Assembly: GCA_018672475.1 (NCBI GenBank)
Contig: JABHFS010000016.1
Location: forward strand, 1-38,248
DNA from: Gemmatimonadota bacterium
GTDB lineage: Bacteria > Latescibacterota > UBA2968 > UBA8231
Length of the DNA: 38,248 bases
Reading direction: 5' to 3'
Numbering within the stretch: position 1 is the stretch's first letter; each line of letters starts with the position of its first letter. Of this stretch, positions 17,455 to 25,644 are shown one piece after another. The notes under the pieces were generated by a model. It ran no database searches and had not been told where the DNA came from. It was given only the letters and a program-made list of their open reading frames with translations. The translations under genes and the position numbers were made by a program.

Positions 17455-17865
17455 TTAGGTGTCGAGTTCGATCTCGACACTAAAGGGGTCGGTCTCGTCG
17501 GCGAGCCGCACGCCCAGGACCTGATCGCCGTCAATCACAAGCCGCACCTTGCGACGCACCCGCACTCCATCCCCCGTCGGCGGGATAAATACCAGGTCAA
17601 ATTCGACCTCAAGCCCTGCGGGAAGCGCTTCACCCGAGACGACTGCGCGCGCGCCAACGGGCACTTCAGTGCGCACGATACGTGGAGCTTGTGCGTCGAC
17701 CTCGTTGAGATAGGCCACTTCGAGTACATAGTTTGTGTGATTAACAATGGAGACAATCCCGTCGGCAGCAATGGCCGGCATTTCTCCGTCTGGTTCGAGC
17801 GACTTTTGCGCTTGCTTGCCGCCACAACCGATAAAAGCAATCGCCAACAGCAATGCAACTTTCAC
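17455..17865 (-). CDS. Small putative lipoprotein of unknown function
   Basis: The start is a GTG at 17865 that overlaps the selA stop (GTGA), giving a 136-residue product. It opens with a short lipoprotein signal peptide, VKVALLLAIAFIGCGG, whose Cys at about residue 13 is the likely lipidation site. The -3 residue is Phe, which is less usual. The remainder is beta-rich with an early IVSIVNHTNYVLEVAYL segment and several Val/Arg alternating strands, consistent with a small periplasmic beta-sandwich. A longer N-terminal reading within the selA frame is possible but would bury the signal peptide. Translational coupling to selA is probably chance packing rather than functional linkage. No family recognised. 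Confidence 0.65.
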   Translation of the reverse strand: MKVALLLAIAFIGCGGKQAQKSLEPDGEMPAIAADGIVSIVNHTNYVLEVAYLNEVDAQAPRIVRTEVPVGARAVVSGEALPAGLEVEFDLVFIPPTGDGVRVRRKVRLVIDGDQVLGVRLADETDPFSVEIELDT

Positions 17866-19250
17866 GGCGCAATCGCCCCGGCAAGCGCCTGCGCGATCCA
17901 GGCAAGTTCTTCGTCGCACACCGTGCGCATATCCAATAGGAGCCGGTCCTGAGCGATCCGACCGACAACCCCCTCGTGCCGCAGACGCCGGGCCAACGAC
18001 TCAACACCCGTTGAGCTCGACTCGATGGCTACGGCCCGACTCGGCATCTCCGCCAAGGGCAGGGCCCCGCTACCGGCCTGGGCCAACGATTCGACGAGCT
18101 CTAAGCCCAGCGCGTCTCGCACATCATCTGGCACGAGGCCAAGTAGTTTTTGCGCCCGCTCCTCTAGTACTACAATTTCCGTCCCCATCATCGCCAGCGT
18201 CGGCAGCATCTCGGCGAGTTTCTCCGGCGGCAAGCGATAGAGTCGCAACGTCGCCTCAAGCGCCGCATAGACAAGCTTGTCGCAACGCAACGCGCGCATC
18301 AACGGATTCTTGCGCACGCGCTCAACATAATCTCGGTGGCCAGCAATAATACCGGCTTGCGGTCCTCCGAGCACTTTATCACCGCTGAAACTGACCAGAT
18401 CGACCCCGGCCTCAAGACTGGCGGCAACCTCCGGTTCAGGCGGCAAGCCCCACTGCTCAAGATCCACGAGGACCCCACCACCTAAATCGTAAATCAACGG
18501 CACATCCACCCGTCGACTCAAGCCGGCCAAATCCCCCAACGACACTTCCGCCGTAAAACCCTGGACTTTGTAATTGCTCGGGTGTACCACTAAGATCGCC
18601 CCGGTATCAGGGCCTACCGCTGCTTCGTAATCTCGCAGGTGCGTGCGATTGGTCGTGCCGACCTCGCGCAATTGTGCTCCGCTCGCCGCAATAATATCAG
18701 GCATGCGGAACGAGCCGCCGATTTCGACTTGCTGCCCGCGCGAGATCACCACTTCCCGCCCCCGCGCCAAAGTATCCAGCATTAGCAATACCGCCGCCGC
18801 GTTATTATTGACCACCGCCGCCGCTTGCGCGCCCGCGGCCGCGCAAATCAGCTCTTCGACATGGTGCACCCGCTCACCGCGCCGCCCCGATTCCAACTCA
18901 AACTCCAGATTGCAATAGCCCATCGCCACCTGCTCAAGCGCCTCCCGCGCCGCCGCGGGCAAAGGTGCTCGCCCCAGCCCCGTATGCAATATCACACCGG
19001 TGGCATTAACGACGCGGCGCAAGTTCGGTGAAGCCTCGAGTTCAATACAACGACGCACCTTGCGCTCGGCTTCAACAAGCAATTCCGCCCGCTGTAATAG
19101 CTCCGCCGACTCCCGCACCTGATCTCGCAACGCTTCGATCACTCGACGCACCCGCTCAACGACATAACCGTGGTTATAATCCAGCAAGAGGTCATCGACC
19201 TGCTTGAGGACCTGATCGACCGAAGGCATTTGGCTCATCACTTTATTCAT
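17862..19250 (-). CDS. selA: L-seryl-tRNA(Sec) selenium transferase (SelA)
   Basis: SelA is a PLP enzyme that converts seryl-tRNA(Sec) to selenocysteinyl-tRNA(Sec) with selenophosphate, in the cytosol. The 462-residue product matches the family length. It has an N-terminal tRNA-binding helical region (1-75), NATGVILHTGLGRAPL (82-97) and VVHPSNYKVQGF (221-232). The PLP lysine is Lys292 in FSGDKVLGGPQAG. Three in-frame ATGs (19250, 19238, 19229) compete as starts. A TATACT -10 box ends seven bases before the first, so that start would be leaderless and one of the later ones may be used. No selB, selD or tRNA-Sec is in the window. The gene implies that the organism makes selenoproteins. Confidence 0.95.
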   Translation of the reverse strand: MNKVMSQMPSVDQVLKQVDDLLLDYNHGYVVERVRRVIEALRDQVRESAELLQRAELLVEAERKVRRCIELEASPNLRRVVNATGVILHTGLGRAPLPAAAREALEQVAMGYCNLEFELESGRRGERVHHVEELICAAAGAQAAAVVNNNAAAVLLMLDTLARGREVVISRGQQVEIGGSFRMPDIIAASGAQLREVGTTNRTHLRDYEAAVGPDTGAILVVHPSNYKVQGFTAEVSLGDLAGLSRRVDVPLIYDLGGGVLVDLEQWGLPPEPEVAASLEAGVDLVSFSGDKVLGGPQAGIIAGHRDYVERVRKNPLMRALRCDKLVYAALEATLRLYRLPPEKLAEMLPTLAMMGTEIVVLEERAQKLLGLVPDDVRDALGLELVESLAQAGSGALPLAEMPSRAVAIESSSTGVESLARRLRHEGVVGRIAQDRLLLDMRTVCDEELAWIAQALAGAIAP

Positions 19251-19256
19251 AGGGCG

Positions 19257-19285
19257 AAGTATAGAGTCTATGTAAATACCCAGCA
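19257..19285 (-). promoter_or_regulatory. Candidate sigma-70 promoter for selA
   Basis: On the minus strand TTGCTG, 17 bases, then TATACT precedes selA. The -10 box ends only seven bases from the first ATG, so transcription would begin at or next to that ATG. Confidence 0.5.
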
Positions 19286-19299
19286 AGTGCTCTTTGCGC

Positions 19300-19305
19300 T
19301 ATAAT
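19300..19305 (+). promoter_or_regulatory. Candidate -10 box for the LysM-amidase gene
   Basis: A perfect TATAAT lies 59 bases before the amidase ATG, within the short divergent selA/amidase gap. The -35 region is poor. Confidence 0.35.
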
Positions 19306-19364
19306 GATAATAATACTATACTTACGAAACCCCTGATCCCCTTATTAACCACATTCAAAACCAC

Positions 19365-21569
19365 ATGTCGCGCCCTATCTATATCTTGGCGACGGTCTTG
19401 TTCTGTGCCTTTTCGCTGCAAGCCGCGGAACGCAGGGGCCCGCTCGTCCATACTGTGAAGAAAGGCGATACCCTCTCTGGCATAGCCAAAGATTATCGCG
19501 TTTCACTCGCACAAATCTATCGCTGGAACAATCTCCGCAACGAGCAAATTCGCGGTGGTCAGCACCTCAATATCTGGCTGCCGGCACAAAAGAACGATTG
19601 GTACCGCGTTCGCCGGGGCGACAACCTATCGCAAATCGCCACGCGTTTCTCTATCCCCGTCCGTCTACTAAAAAATCTCAATAAACTAAACAACGACACG
19701 ATCCGCCCGGACCAAAAACTTCGCCTGCATGCTGCAGACGATCCGGCGACACCTAAAAAGAAAAACACACAAACAGCGCAAAAGGCACATACGGTCCGGC
19801 CGGGCGAAAACCTCTCGCAAATCGCCGCCACATACCGCCTGCCCCTAGCCCAACTCAAAAAGCTCAACAAGCTCAAGGGCAATATCATTCAGCCCGGGCA
19901 AAAACTAATCGTCAAAACCCAAACCCGCCCCGCGACCAAGGCACATCACCAAGACGCCAGGCCAGCCAGAACGACGAATAGCAATCCGCCACCAACCTCG
20001 CCAGAAGAACCGCGGGAATATACCGTCCGCCCCGGCGACACCCTTTCGCAAATCGCCCTGCGCTTCGACGTCGGCCTCCGTCTGTTGCGTCAACTCAACC
20101 ACCTGACAAACGACACGATACAGCCTGGGCAAAAACTCCGTCTGCGCCCTTCGCCGCTCGAAGAAGCTGTGCACGTGGTAAAAGCGGGCGAAACCCTCTC
20201 CGCCATCGCCTTGCGCTATCGCGTCAAGATAGCCGAACTGCACCGCCTCAACGGTCTGGCCAATGATCGTATTCTCGTCGGTCAAAAACTGCGCCTCAAA
20301 GAGGTCTCCAGCGCGACACACATCGTCGAACGCGGTGACGCGCTGTGGGAAATCGCGCGCGCCTACGGCACTAATGTCGACCAACTAAAAGAGCTCAACG
20401 GCCTAAGCTCGAATCGCATTTATCCCGGCCAAGAGCTCAAACTCAGCGGTGCCCCAGCGGCCCGATTGGCCACCTATACCGTGCAGCCGGGCGACTATCT
20501 CGGCCAAATCGCCAGACTGCACCAGATGAGCGTGGCCGAAATCACCCGGATCAATAACCTGCAAGGTTCCGTAATCCACTCCGGTGACAAGATCAAAGTC
20601 CGCCCGATGCGCTGGCTGGAACTCTCCGAAATCGATTGGGACGCCCTGCAGGTTTCCCGCACTGGAATGCGCAAAATCCCACTCGGCAACGGGCCCTATT
20701 ACAACACCCGCCCCCGCAACGCGCGCCAATTGAGCAAAACCTACTACGAGGGCCATCCGCACTCACCGCGCCGAACCTACCGCCAGGCCGCGCGTTTGTG
20801 GAGCGATTTCGAACGCAAAGTAGAAAGCCTCGGCCGCCTGAGCGACCAACTGGAAGGCTGGCATATCGTGCTCGACCCGGGCCACGGCGGCCTCGACCCA
20901 GGCGCCGTCGTGCCGACGCTCGACGGCAATGGCAAGGAACTCTTCGTCGTCGAGGATGAATATGTCTTCGATATCGCATTGCGTGTATATGTGCTGCTGC
21001 GCTTGCACGGAGCCCAAGCTACGATGACGCTGCTCAGCCCCAACCACCTGATCCGCCACAACGAGCGGCCGACGCTGACCTTCGTCAACGAAAAAAACGA
21101 AGTCTATAACTCGGCCGCCCACAACCAGACCGACAAACGCAGCGACTGGCCGCGCGGCGGCAACCTCTCGACCCGGGTGCAGATCGCCCGCAACGCTTTC
21201 GCCAACACCCGTCCGGGCCGACGCGTCTTTCTCTCCTTCCACGCCGATATCGATCCCAACGCTCCGGAGGTCCCGTTGGTCCTCTTTTACCAGAGCAGCA
21301 ATGGCAAGCGCCTCGACAGCACCTCGCGCCAATTCGCTCGTTCCCTATTGCCTGCTCTCGGCGCCGGCGCTCGCGTCCGTGGTCAAGGCTTGGGCGTGCT
21401 GCGCAACAATCCAGCCGATGTCAAAGTTCTTATCGAACTGCGCAATATGGCTTATCGCGACCACGTCTGGGCCTTGCGTTTTGAGCAGTTGCGCCACCGC
21501 GATGCCGAAAAAGTGGTGCGCGGCCTTCTCGACTACACCGGACACTCCGCGCTCAGCGTTCGCCGATAG
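19365..21569 (+). CDS. Exported N-acetylmuramoyl-L-alanine amidase with seven LysM repeats
   Basis: This 734-residue protein cuts the bond between N-acetylmuramic acid and L-alanine in peptidoglycan, probably in the periplasm or at the septum. A signal peptide (1-20, ending LQAA) is followed by seven LysM modules between about 28 and 415. Each has a Y/H-x-V-x-x-G-D/E start and an I-x-x-G-Q-x-L end, with a Pro/Thr-rich linker between modules 3 and 4. The Amidase_3 domain follows. Zinc ligands are His507 (DPGHGGLDPGA), a Glu near 529-531 and His626 (SFHAD), and Glu691 (LIELRN) fits the catalytic Glu. It resembles AmiC/CwlM-type enzymes with an unusually long LysM array. A strong terminator follows and no clear ribosome-binding site precedes the ATG. 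Confidence 0.93.
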   Translation: MSRPIYILATVLFCAFSLQAAERRGPLVHTVKKGDTLSGIAKDYRVSLAQIYRWNNLRNEQIRGGQHLNIWLPAQKNDWYRVRRGDNLSQIATRFSIPVRLLKNLNKLNNDTIRPDQKLRLHAADDPATPKKKNTQTAQKAHTVRPGENLSQIAATYRLPLAQLKKLNKLKGNIIQPGQKLIVKTQTRPATKAHHQDARPARTTNSNPPPTSPEEPREYTVRPGDTLSQIALRFDVGLRLLRQLNHLTNDTIQPGQKLRLRPSPLEEAVHVVKAGETLSAIALRYRVKIAELHRLNGLANDRILVGQKLRLKEVSSATHIVERGDALWEIARAYGTNVDQLKELNGLSSNRIYPGQELKLSGAPAARLATYTVQPGDYLGQIARLHQMSVAEITRINNLQGSVIHSGDKIKVRPMRWLELSEIDWDALQVSRTGMRKIPLGNGPYYNTRPRNARQLSKTYYEGHPHSPRRTYRQAARLWSDFERKVESLGRLSDQLEGWHIVLDPGHGGLDPGAVVPTLDGNGKELFVVEDEYVFDIALRVYVLLRLHGAQATMTLLSPNHLIRHNERPTLTFVNEKNEVYNSAAHNQTDKRSDWPRGGNLSTRVQIARNAFANTRPGRRVFLSFHADIDPNAPEVPLVLFYQSSNGKRLDSTSRQFARSLLPALGAGARVRGQGLGVLRNNPADVKVLIELRNMAYRDHVWALRFEQLRHRDAEKVVRGLLDYTGHSALSVRR

Positions 21570-21584
21570 ATATCTCCAGAACAC

Positions 21585-21618
21585 AAAAAAGCCCCGGGAT
21601 ACACTCCCGGGGCTTTTT
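21585..21618 (+). terminator. Strong intrinsic terminator after the LysM-amidase gene
   Basis: A perfect nine-base stem GCCCCGGGA (21591-21599) / TCCCGGGGC (21605-21613), with a five-base loop, is followed by TTTTT. An A-run lies on the left, so it can also end transcription from the facing small gene at 21637-21888. Confidence 0.95.
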
Positions 21619-21636
21619 GTCTATTTGTCTCGGCGC

Positions 21637-21888
21637 TTAATAAGGGCTCTCTTCAATCAACCGCTTGGCAGCCCTTCTCACGACTTCGGGTTCGAGGCCT
21701 GCCAGCTCGCACCACGGATCAATCCTCTGGCTTTCGACAAAGGCCATCTCCGGTGTGCCATCTGGGGTCTCCTCGACCTCATCCATCTTAGATATTTCGC
21801 GTAAAGTACTGAGAATCATAGCGTTTGCGAGGCGTCTATAAGCCATCGCGATGCGTTCCGATTGCGCAACATTCTGATCCGTTCTCAT
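21637..21888 (-). CDS. Small conserved-looking hypothetical protein
   Basis: The 83-residue product is acidic overall, without signal peptide or membrane segment. The first half is helical (IAMAYRRLANAMILSTLREI). The C-terminal part contains DPWCELAGLEPEVVRRAAKRLIEE, which resembles a short helix-turn-helix-like segment seen in small bacterial and phage proteins of unknown role. The ATG at 21888 has AGGAAG about five bases upstream, and the gene ends just before the shared terminator. This supports a real gene. Function unknown. Confidence 0.65.
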   Translation of the reverse strand: MRTDQNVAQSERIAMAYRRLANAMILSTLREISKMDEVEETPDGTPEMAFVESQRIDPWCELAGLEPEVVRRAAKRLIEESPY

Positions 21889-22116
21889 AGCACTTCCTGC
21901 GGGTTTAAGGGTCTTTAGATACGCAGTTAGTCACGGGTAGTAAGGTACAAAGTTGCAGGGTGCAAAGTTGTCGATACGCTTCCCTTCCTTCCTATGTAAT
22001 AAGGCAAAAGATATTAGTTGTTAGGCAAACAATGTCAAAGATCTATGCAATCCGTAATACGCTATCTAATGTACGAATTTTTTCTTGGAGTTTTCAAAAA
22101 AAATTAACTACAATAC
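21889..22116. other. AT-rich gap with an 11-base imperfect direct repeat
   Basis: Between the small gene and the Gfo/Idh terminator lies AT-rich sequence without a convincing gene. GTACAAAGTTG (21945-21955) and GTGCAAAGTTG (21960-21970) form a 10/11 direct repeat with a 15-base period, about 57 bases upstream of the small gene, and could be a regulator site. Confidence 0.4.
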
Positions 22117-22150
22117 AAAAAAAATGCCCAGGACGCTCAACGCCATGGGC
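22117..22150 (-). terminator. Intrinsic terminator after the Gfo/Idh gene
   Basis: On the minus strand GCCCA pairs with TGGGC (22126-22150), extended by an inner GGCG/CGTC pairing around a short loop, and is followed by an eight-T run (complement of 22117-22124). It lies 27 bases after the stop. Confidence 0.8.
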
Positions 22151-22176
22151 TCAATGTACTCCTAACCTATTCCCTG

Positions 22177-23199
22177 CTATACAGTTGGATCTTCTTCCTT
22201 CCGCACGGGCCGTCCCTCGGCCGAAGCCCGATAGAGCCGATAAATCCACTCGAGGGTCGCCAAAGCTTCCGCACCCGCTGAATATGGCGTAACCGAACCT
22301 TCTATGCCGCGCAAAAAATCAGCCCATTCAAGCTCCCATGAACGATCCTCTTCCGGATAGTCGAAACGCTCGATCTCTGGAGCCCCTCCCTCGGGGTTTC
22401 GCCGCCCGACAATGGCGTATTCAGGTCCATACGAACGCCCCAAGCCCTCGGCAGCGGCATAACCATCCCGGCCAAAGACCTCAAAACTGAAGAGGTTCTT
22501 CCACTGGGTCCAACTTACGTGCAACGAAGCGATCTGTCCCTCATCTGTGCGGAAAAGCCCGAAAGCATTGTCCTCAAGCGGCTTCATATCCCAAAAATGA
22601 GTCTCTGTATACCCCTTTACCTCGGCAAAATCGCCGAGTATCCACTTGGCCAAATCAATCAGATGCGCACCCTGATCCAAAAGCTCCCCACCACCGGCTT
22701 TTTCGGGAATGGCCCGCCACTCGCGATCATAACCGGGCCGTCCGCCATGGCCATAACGCCCGCGAATGCTCATCAACGGACCAATCTCGCCGGCCGCGCA
22801 TACCTCATAGACCTTCTGTACACCTGGGTGATAGCGGTGATTATAACCAACTTTTAGCACCCGCCCATTTTGCTGCGCGGCCTCGACGGCCAACCTAGCC
22901 TCCACCGGGTTACGCCCCATCGGCTTTTCGCACAATACGTGTTTGCCGGCAGCAAGTGCGGCCGTGCTTATTTCCGCTAGGGCATCGTGCGTCGTCGCCA
23001 CCACTACTATGTCCAGATCGGCCGCGACTAATTCTTGCCAGGAAGTGGCCACCTGTCCCCCATTTTCGGCGGCGACTTCAGCGGCGACCTCTTCCTGCAC
23101 ATCATAGACCAACGCAACCTGTGTATCCGGATACGCCGTGGCGATTTCCGCCCGTTTCCGCCCGATAAAACCCGCTCCAACAATCCCGACCTTAAACAC
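22177..23199 (-). CDS. Gfo/Idh/MocA-family NAD(P)-dependent oxidoreductase
   Basis: The family oxidises or reduces sugars, inositols and related polyols using NAD(P). The 340-residue protein has an N-terminal Rossmann domain with GIVGAGFIG (5-13). The EKP motif with its catalytic Lys is at 91-93 (CEKPMGRNPVEA). The C-terminal alpha/beta domain carries GGGELLDQGAHLIDLAKW, including the usual Asp and His. Translation starts at a GTG at 23199, immediately after the TAA of the SDR gene, with GGAGG eight bases upstream, so the two are coupled. Substrate cannot be read from sequence. The SDR partner suggests a carbohydrate or cyclitol route. A terminator lies just downstream. Confidence 0.93.
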   Translation of the reverse strand: MFKVGIVGAGFIGRKRAEIATAYPDTQVALVYDVQEEVAAEVAAENGGQVATSWQELVAADLDIVVVATTHDALAEISTAALAAGKHVLCEKPMGRNPVEARLAVEAAQQNGRVLKVGYNHRYHPGVQKVYEVCAAGEIGPLMSIRGRYGHGGRPGYDREWRAIPEKAGGGELLDQGAHLIDLAKWILGDFAEVKGYTETHFWDMKPLEDNAFGLFRTDEGQIASLHVSWTQWKNLFSFEVFGRDGYAAAEGLGRSYGPEYAIVGRRNPEGGAPEIERFDYPEEDRSWELEWADFLRGIEGSVTPYSAGAEALATLEWIYRLYRASAEGRPVRKEEDPTV

Positions 23200-24030
23200 T
23201 TAGCCATCCTCCGGTTTTAGTCTCCGCACCGTAAAAGCCTCCGTGGCCATCACCGCTTCGATATCAAAATCCTCCCACGGATCCCAAACCGCCGCCAACA
23301 ATCGCCCGGATAATCCATCAGAGCGCGCGGAGGCCAAATAGACCACCAACGCTGCCGGCCGCGCAGGATCCGTACCCCCCTCTTGCACTAGCCGCTGGTC
23401 AATCTCGATCTCTTGCTCGCCGACTGCCGTACCCGCCTCCAATCGCTCATCGAGCATTCGAGTATTAACCGCACCCGGGGCAATCGAGTTTATATCGATA
23501 TTATGCTCAGCGACCTCTCCGGCCACATTTTCGCTAAAACGCACCACCGCCGCCTTCGAGGCGCTATACGCGCTAAAAAAAGGCCGCGGCCCCACCGCGC
23601 CGCCGCCCGAGAGATTAATGATCTTGCCATATCCCTGCGCAATCATCGTCGGCAACACTTTGCGGGTAGCATAGAAACACCCGCCGAGATTGACCTGCAT
23701 CACCTGCATCCACGCTTCCGGATCGACTTCTTCCACCCGCCCCATTGGCCCTTGAATGCCGGCGTTGTTGACCAATACCTCAACCCCTCCCCACGCTGCG
23801 AGCATTTTTTCAATCGCCGCGTCCACCTGCTCGCGCCGGCTTACATCCGCCTGTAATTTCAAGACCTCGACACCGGTCTGCTCTACCAGCGCCGCCGTTT
23901 CATCGAGTTCTATTTCCGTGCGCGCCAAAAGCGCGACTTTCGCCCCCTCCCGCGCAAGGGATAGGGCGATTTCCCGACCGATGCCCCGCCCCGCTCCGGT
24001 GACCAAACACCGCCTACCTGTAAGCTCCAT
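23200..24030 (-). CDS. Short-chain dehydrogenase/reductase (SDR)
   Basis: This is a classical SDR with the NAD(P)-binding motif TGAGRGIG (11-18), NNAG (88-91) and the catalytic set Ser141, Tyr155 and Lys159 (AYSASKA). The chosen ATG at 24030 has AAAGGAGG upstream and gives 276 residues. A 30-residue upstream extension is open but lacks similarity. The C-terminal 60 residues (from PARPAALVVYLASA on, including VWDPWEDF) are typical of a subgroup seen beside sugar-catabolic genes. The stop touches the GTG of the Gfo/Idh gene. The two probably act in consecutive oxidations of a sugar or polyol. Substrate unknown. Confidence 0.92.
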   Translation of the reverse strand: MELTGRRCLVTGAGRGIGREIALSLAREGAKVALLARTEIELDETAALVEQTGVEVLKLQADVSRREQVDAAIEKMLAAWGGVEVLVNNAGIQGPMGRVEEVDPEAWMQVMQVNLGGCFYATRKVLPTMIAQGYGKIINLSGGGAVGPRPFFSAYSASKAAVVRFSENVAGEVAEHNIDINSIAPGAVNTRMLDERLEAGTAVGEQEIEIDQRLVQEGGTDPARPAALVVYLASARSDGLSGRLLAAVWDPWEDFDIEAVMATEAFTVRRLKPEDG

Positions 24031-24130
24031 AAATTGCCCTCCTTTACCAGGGTCCCAATATAGACCGCAGGCCTTATTTTTAAAAGCGAATCCCAGAATC
24101 TCCCTCCCCCGAATCTGCATCCTACTATCG

Positions 24131-24159
24131 TTGACCTGTGCTATAGTTTACCCTACATT
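24131..24159 (+). promoter_or_regulatory. Sigma-70-type promoter for the ATP-grasp-larE-def operon
   Basis: TTGACC (24131-24136), exactly 17 bases, then TACATT (24154-24159). Transcription would begin near 24166, 22 bases before the ATG. Confidence 0.6.
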
Positions 24160-24187
24160 TACCTCTCGTATCCTGGAAAGATGATTC

Positions 24188-25636
24188 ATGTCCCTCCCGC
24201 CTATGGAATTCGATCCCATAACCCTCTGTCGCCAGATCAACGAGCGCTCACCAACGGGTGGTCTCTTTGAAGGCGACCGTGCCAATCTGCACCCAGACAG
24301 CAATCTGCCCTGGCGCATTTCGCCCGAGCCCTTCTGGCTCTCGCCCGAGCAATTTCGCTATCTAGAGCAACTCGGCGACGTGCTGCACCAATTCTATAAA
24401 TCTTCAAACCAACTCTACCACCAAAGCGTCAAAGGCATCGAGCCCAACTGGATCCGCGAGTATCTCGACCGCGGCAAACCCGGCGAAGTACTCGAAATGG
24501 GCCTGTGGAACCGCATCAAATCTCAGTTGCCGATGGTGATTCGCCCGGATCTGCTGCTCACCGAAGACGGCTTCAAACTCGTCGAGCTCGACTCGATCCC
24601 CGGCGGCATGGGGTTCACCGCCCAGATCTCCGAGCTCTACGCCGAACTCGGCTACGATGTCATCGGCGGCGCCCGCGGCCTAATCGACTCCTTCTATACC
24701 GCGGCCAGTTCTGCCAGCAAGGTCGAAGATCCGAATTTCGCACTCTTCGTCTCCGACGAATCCGAGTCTTATCGCCGCGAGATGCAATGGCTAGTCGAGC
24801 AATTGGTAGCAGCGGGCAAAAACGCCCGCAGCGCGCACCCGCGCGAGGTACGCTTCGACGAAAATGGCCTCTTTCTGCAAGGCGAGGGCGAAAGCGAGCC
24901 CTGGCGCATCGATGTCGCCTATCGCTTTTTTGAGCTTTTTGACCTCAAGAATATCCCCAAGTCCGAACTCTTCACTTATTTCGCCAAAAAGAACGCCCTG
25001 CGGCTGACGCCACCGCCAAAGGCCTATCTCGAAGAAAAACTGTGGCTAGCGCTCTACCACCACCCGCAGCTCAAGGAATACTGGCGCCGTACACTGGGCA
25101 AAGAGTCCTTCGCCGCCTTGGGCAGCCTGATCCCACATTCCTGGATTGTAGATTCCCGGCCCTTGCCGCCACACGCGATTATCCCCGGCTTCGATATCGG
25201 TGGCCAACCCGTCAACGACTGGCAGGCGCTCAAAAAACTGACTAAAAAGCAGCGCGAGTTAGTACTTAAACCCTCGGGTTTTTCCGATATCGCCTACGAG
25301 AGCAAGGGCGTCTCCATCGGCCACGATATGCCCGAAGAACAATGGGCCGCCCGCGTACAGCAAGCACTCGACCGCTTCGAGCACCAGCCCTATATATTGC
25401 AAGAGTTCCACAAGGCCGCGCGCCGTACGGTGCGCTACTACGACTTCGACAAAGAACAAATCGTGCCGATGCGTGGTCGGGTAATGCTGCGCCCCTACTA
25501 CTATATTATAGACGACAAACCGCAACTGTGCGGCATCCAGGCCCTAGTCTTCCCGGCCGACAAAAAAATACTGCACGGCATGGTCGACAGCGCCATTATG
25601 CCCTGCGCCGTATCCGCCGAAAAATCGGGTCTCTAA
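24188..25636 (+). CDS. ATP-grasp-like protein of unknown substrate
   Basis: This 482-residue cytosolic protein is not firmly recognised. The middle has LLLTEDGFKLVELDSIPGG followed by an aromatic-poor helix, resembling the pre-ATP-grasp part of glutathionylspermidine-synthase-like enzymes. The C-terminal third (about 340-475) has LVLKPSGFSDIAYESKGV, YILQEFHKAARRTVRYYDF and MRGRVMLRPYYYI. These fit ATP-grasp strands holding the ATP-binding Lys and the Glu that contacts adenine. Such enzymes join a carboxylate to an amine or thiol with ATP. The ATG has GGAAAG seven bases upstream. Eight bases separate its stop from larE, so a role in nickel-pincer cofactor or thiol chemistry is conceivable but untested. 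Confidence 0.65.
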   Translation: MSLPPMEFDPITLCRQINERSPTGGLFEGDRANLHPDSNLPWRISPEPFWLSPEQFRYLEQLGDVLHQFYKSSNQLYHQSVKGIEPNWIREYLDRGKPGEVLEMGLWNRIKSQLPMVIRPDLLLTEDGFKLVELDSIPGGMGFTAQISELYAELGYDVIGGARGLIDSFYTAASSASKVEDPNFALFVSDESESYRREMQWLVEQLVAAGKNARSAHPREVRFDENGLFLQGEGESEPWRIDVAYRFFELFDLKNIPKSELFTYFAKKNALRLTPPPKAYLEEKLWLALYHHPQLKEYWRRTLGKESFAALGSLIPHSWIVDSRPLPPHAIIPGFDIGGQPVNDWQALKKLTKKQRELVLKPSGFSDIAYESKGVSIGHDMPEEQWAARVQQALDRFEHQPYILQEFHKAARRTVRYYDFDKEQIVPMRGRVMLRPYYYIIDDKPQLCGIQALVFPADKKILHGMVDSAIMPCAVSAEKSGL

Positions 25637-25644
25637 TAGATACT

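Noticed and set aside
19365..20620. Repeat-like DNA in the amidase gene as a tandem-repeat locus
   Set aside because: The similarity is between LysM protein modules and the DNA copies have diverged, so it is domain repetition rather than a DNA repeat.
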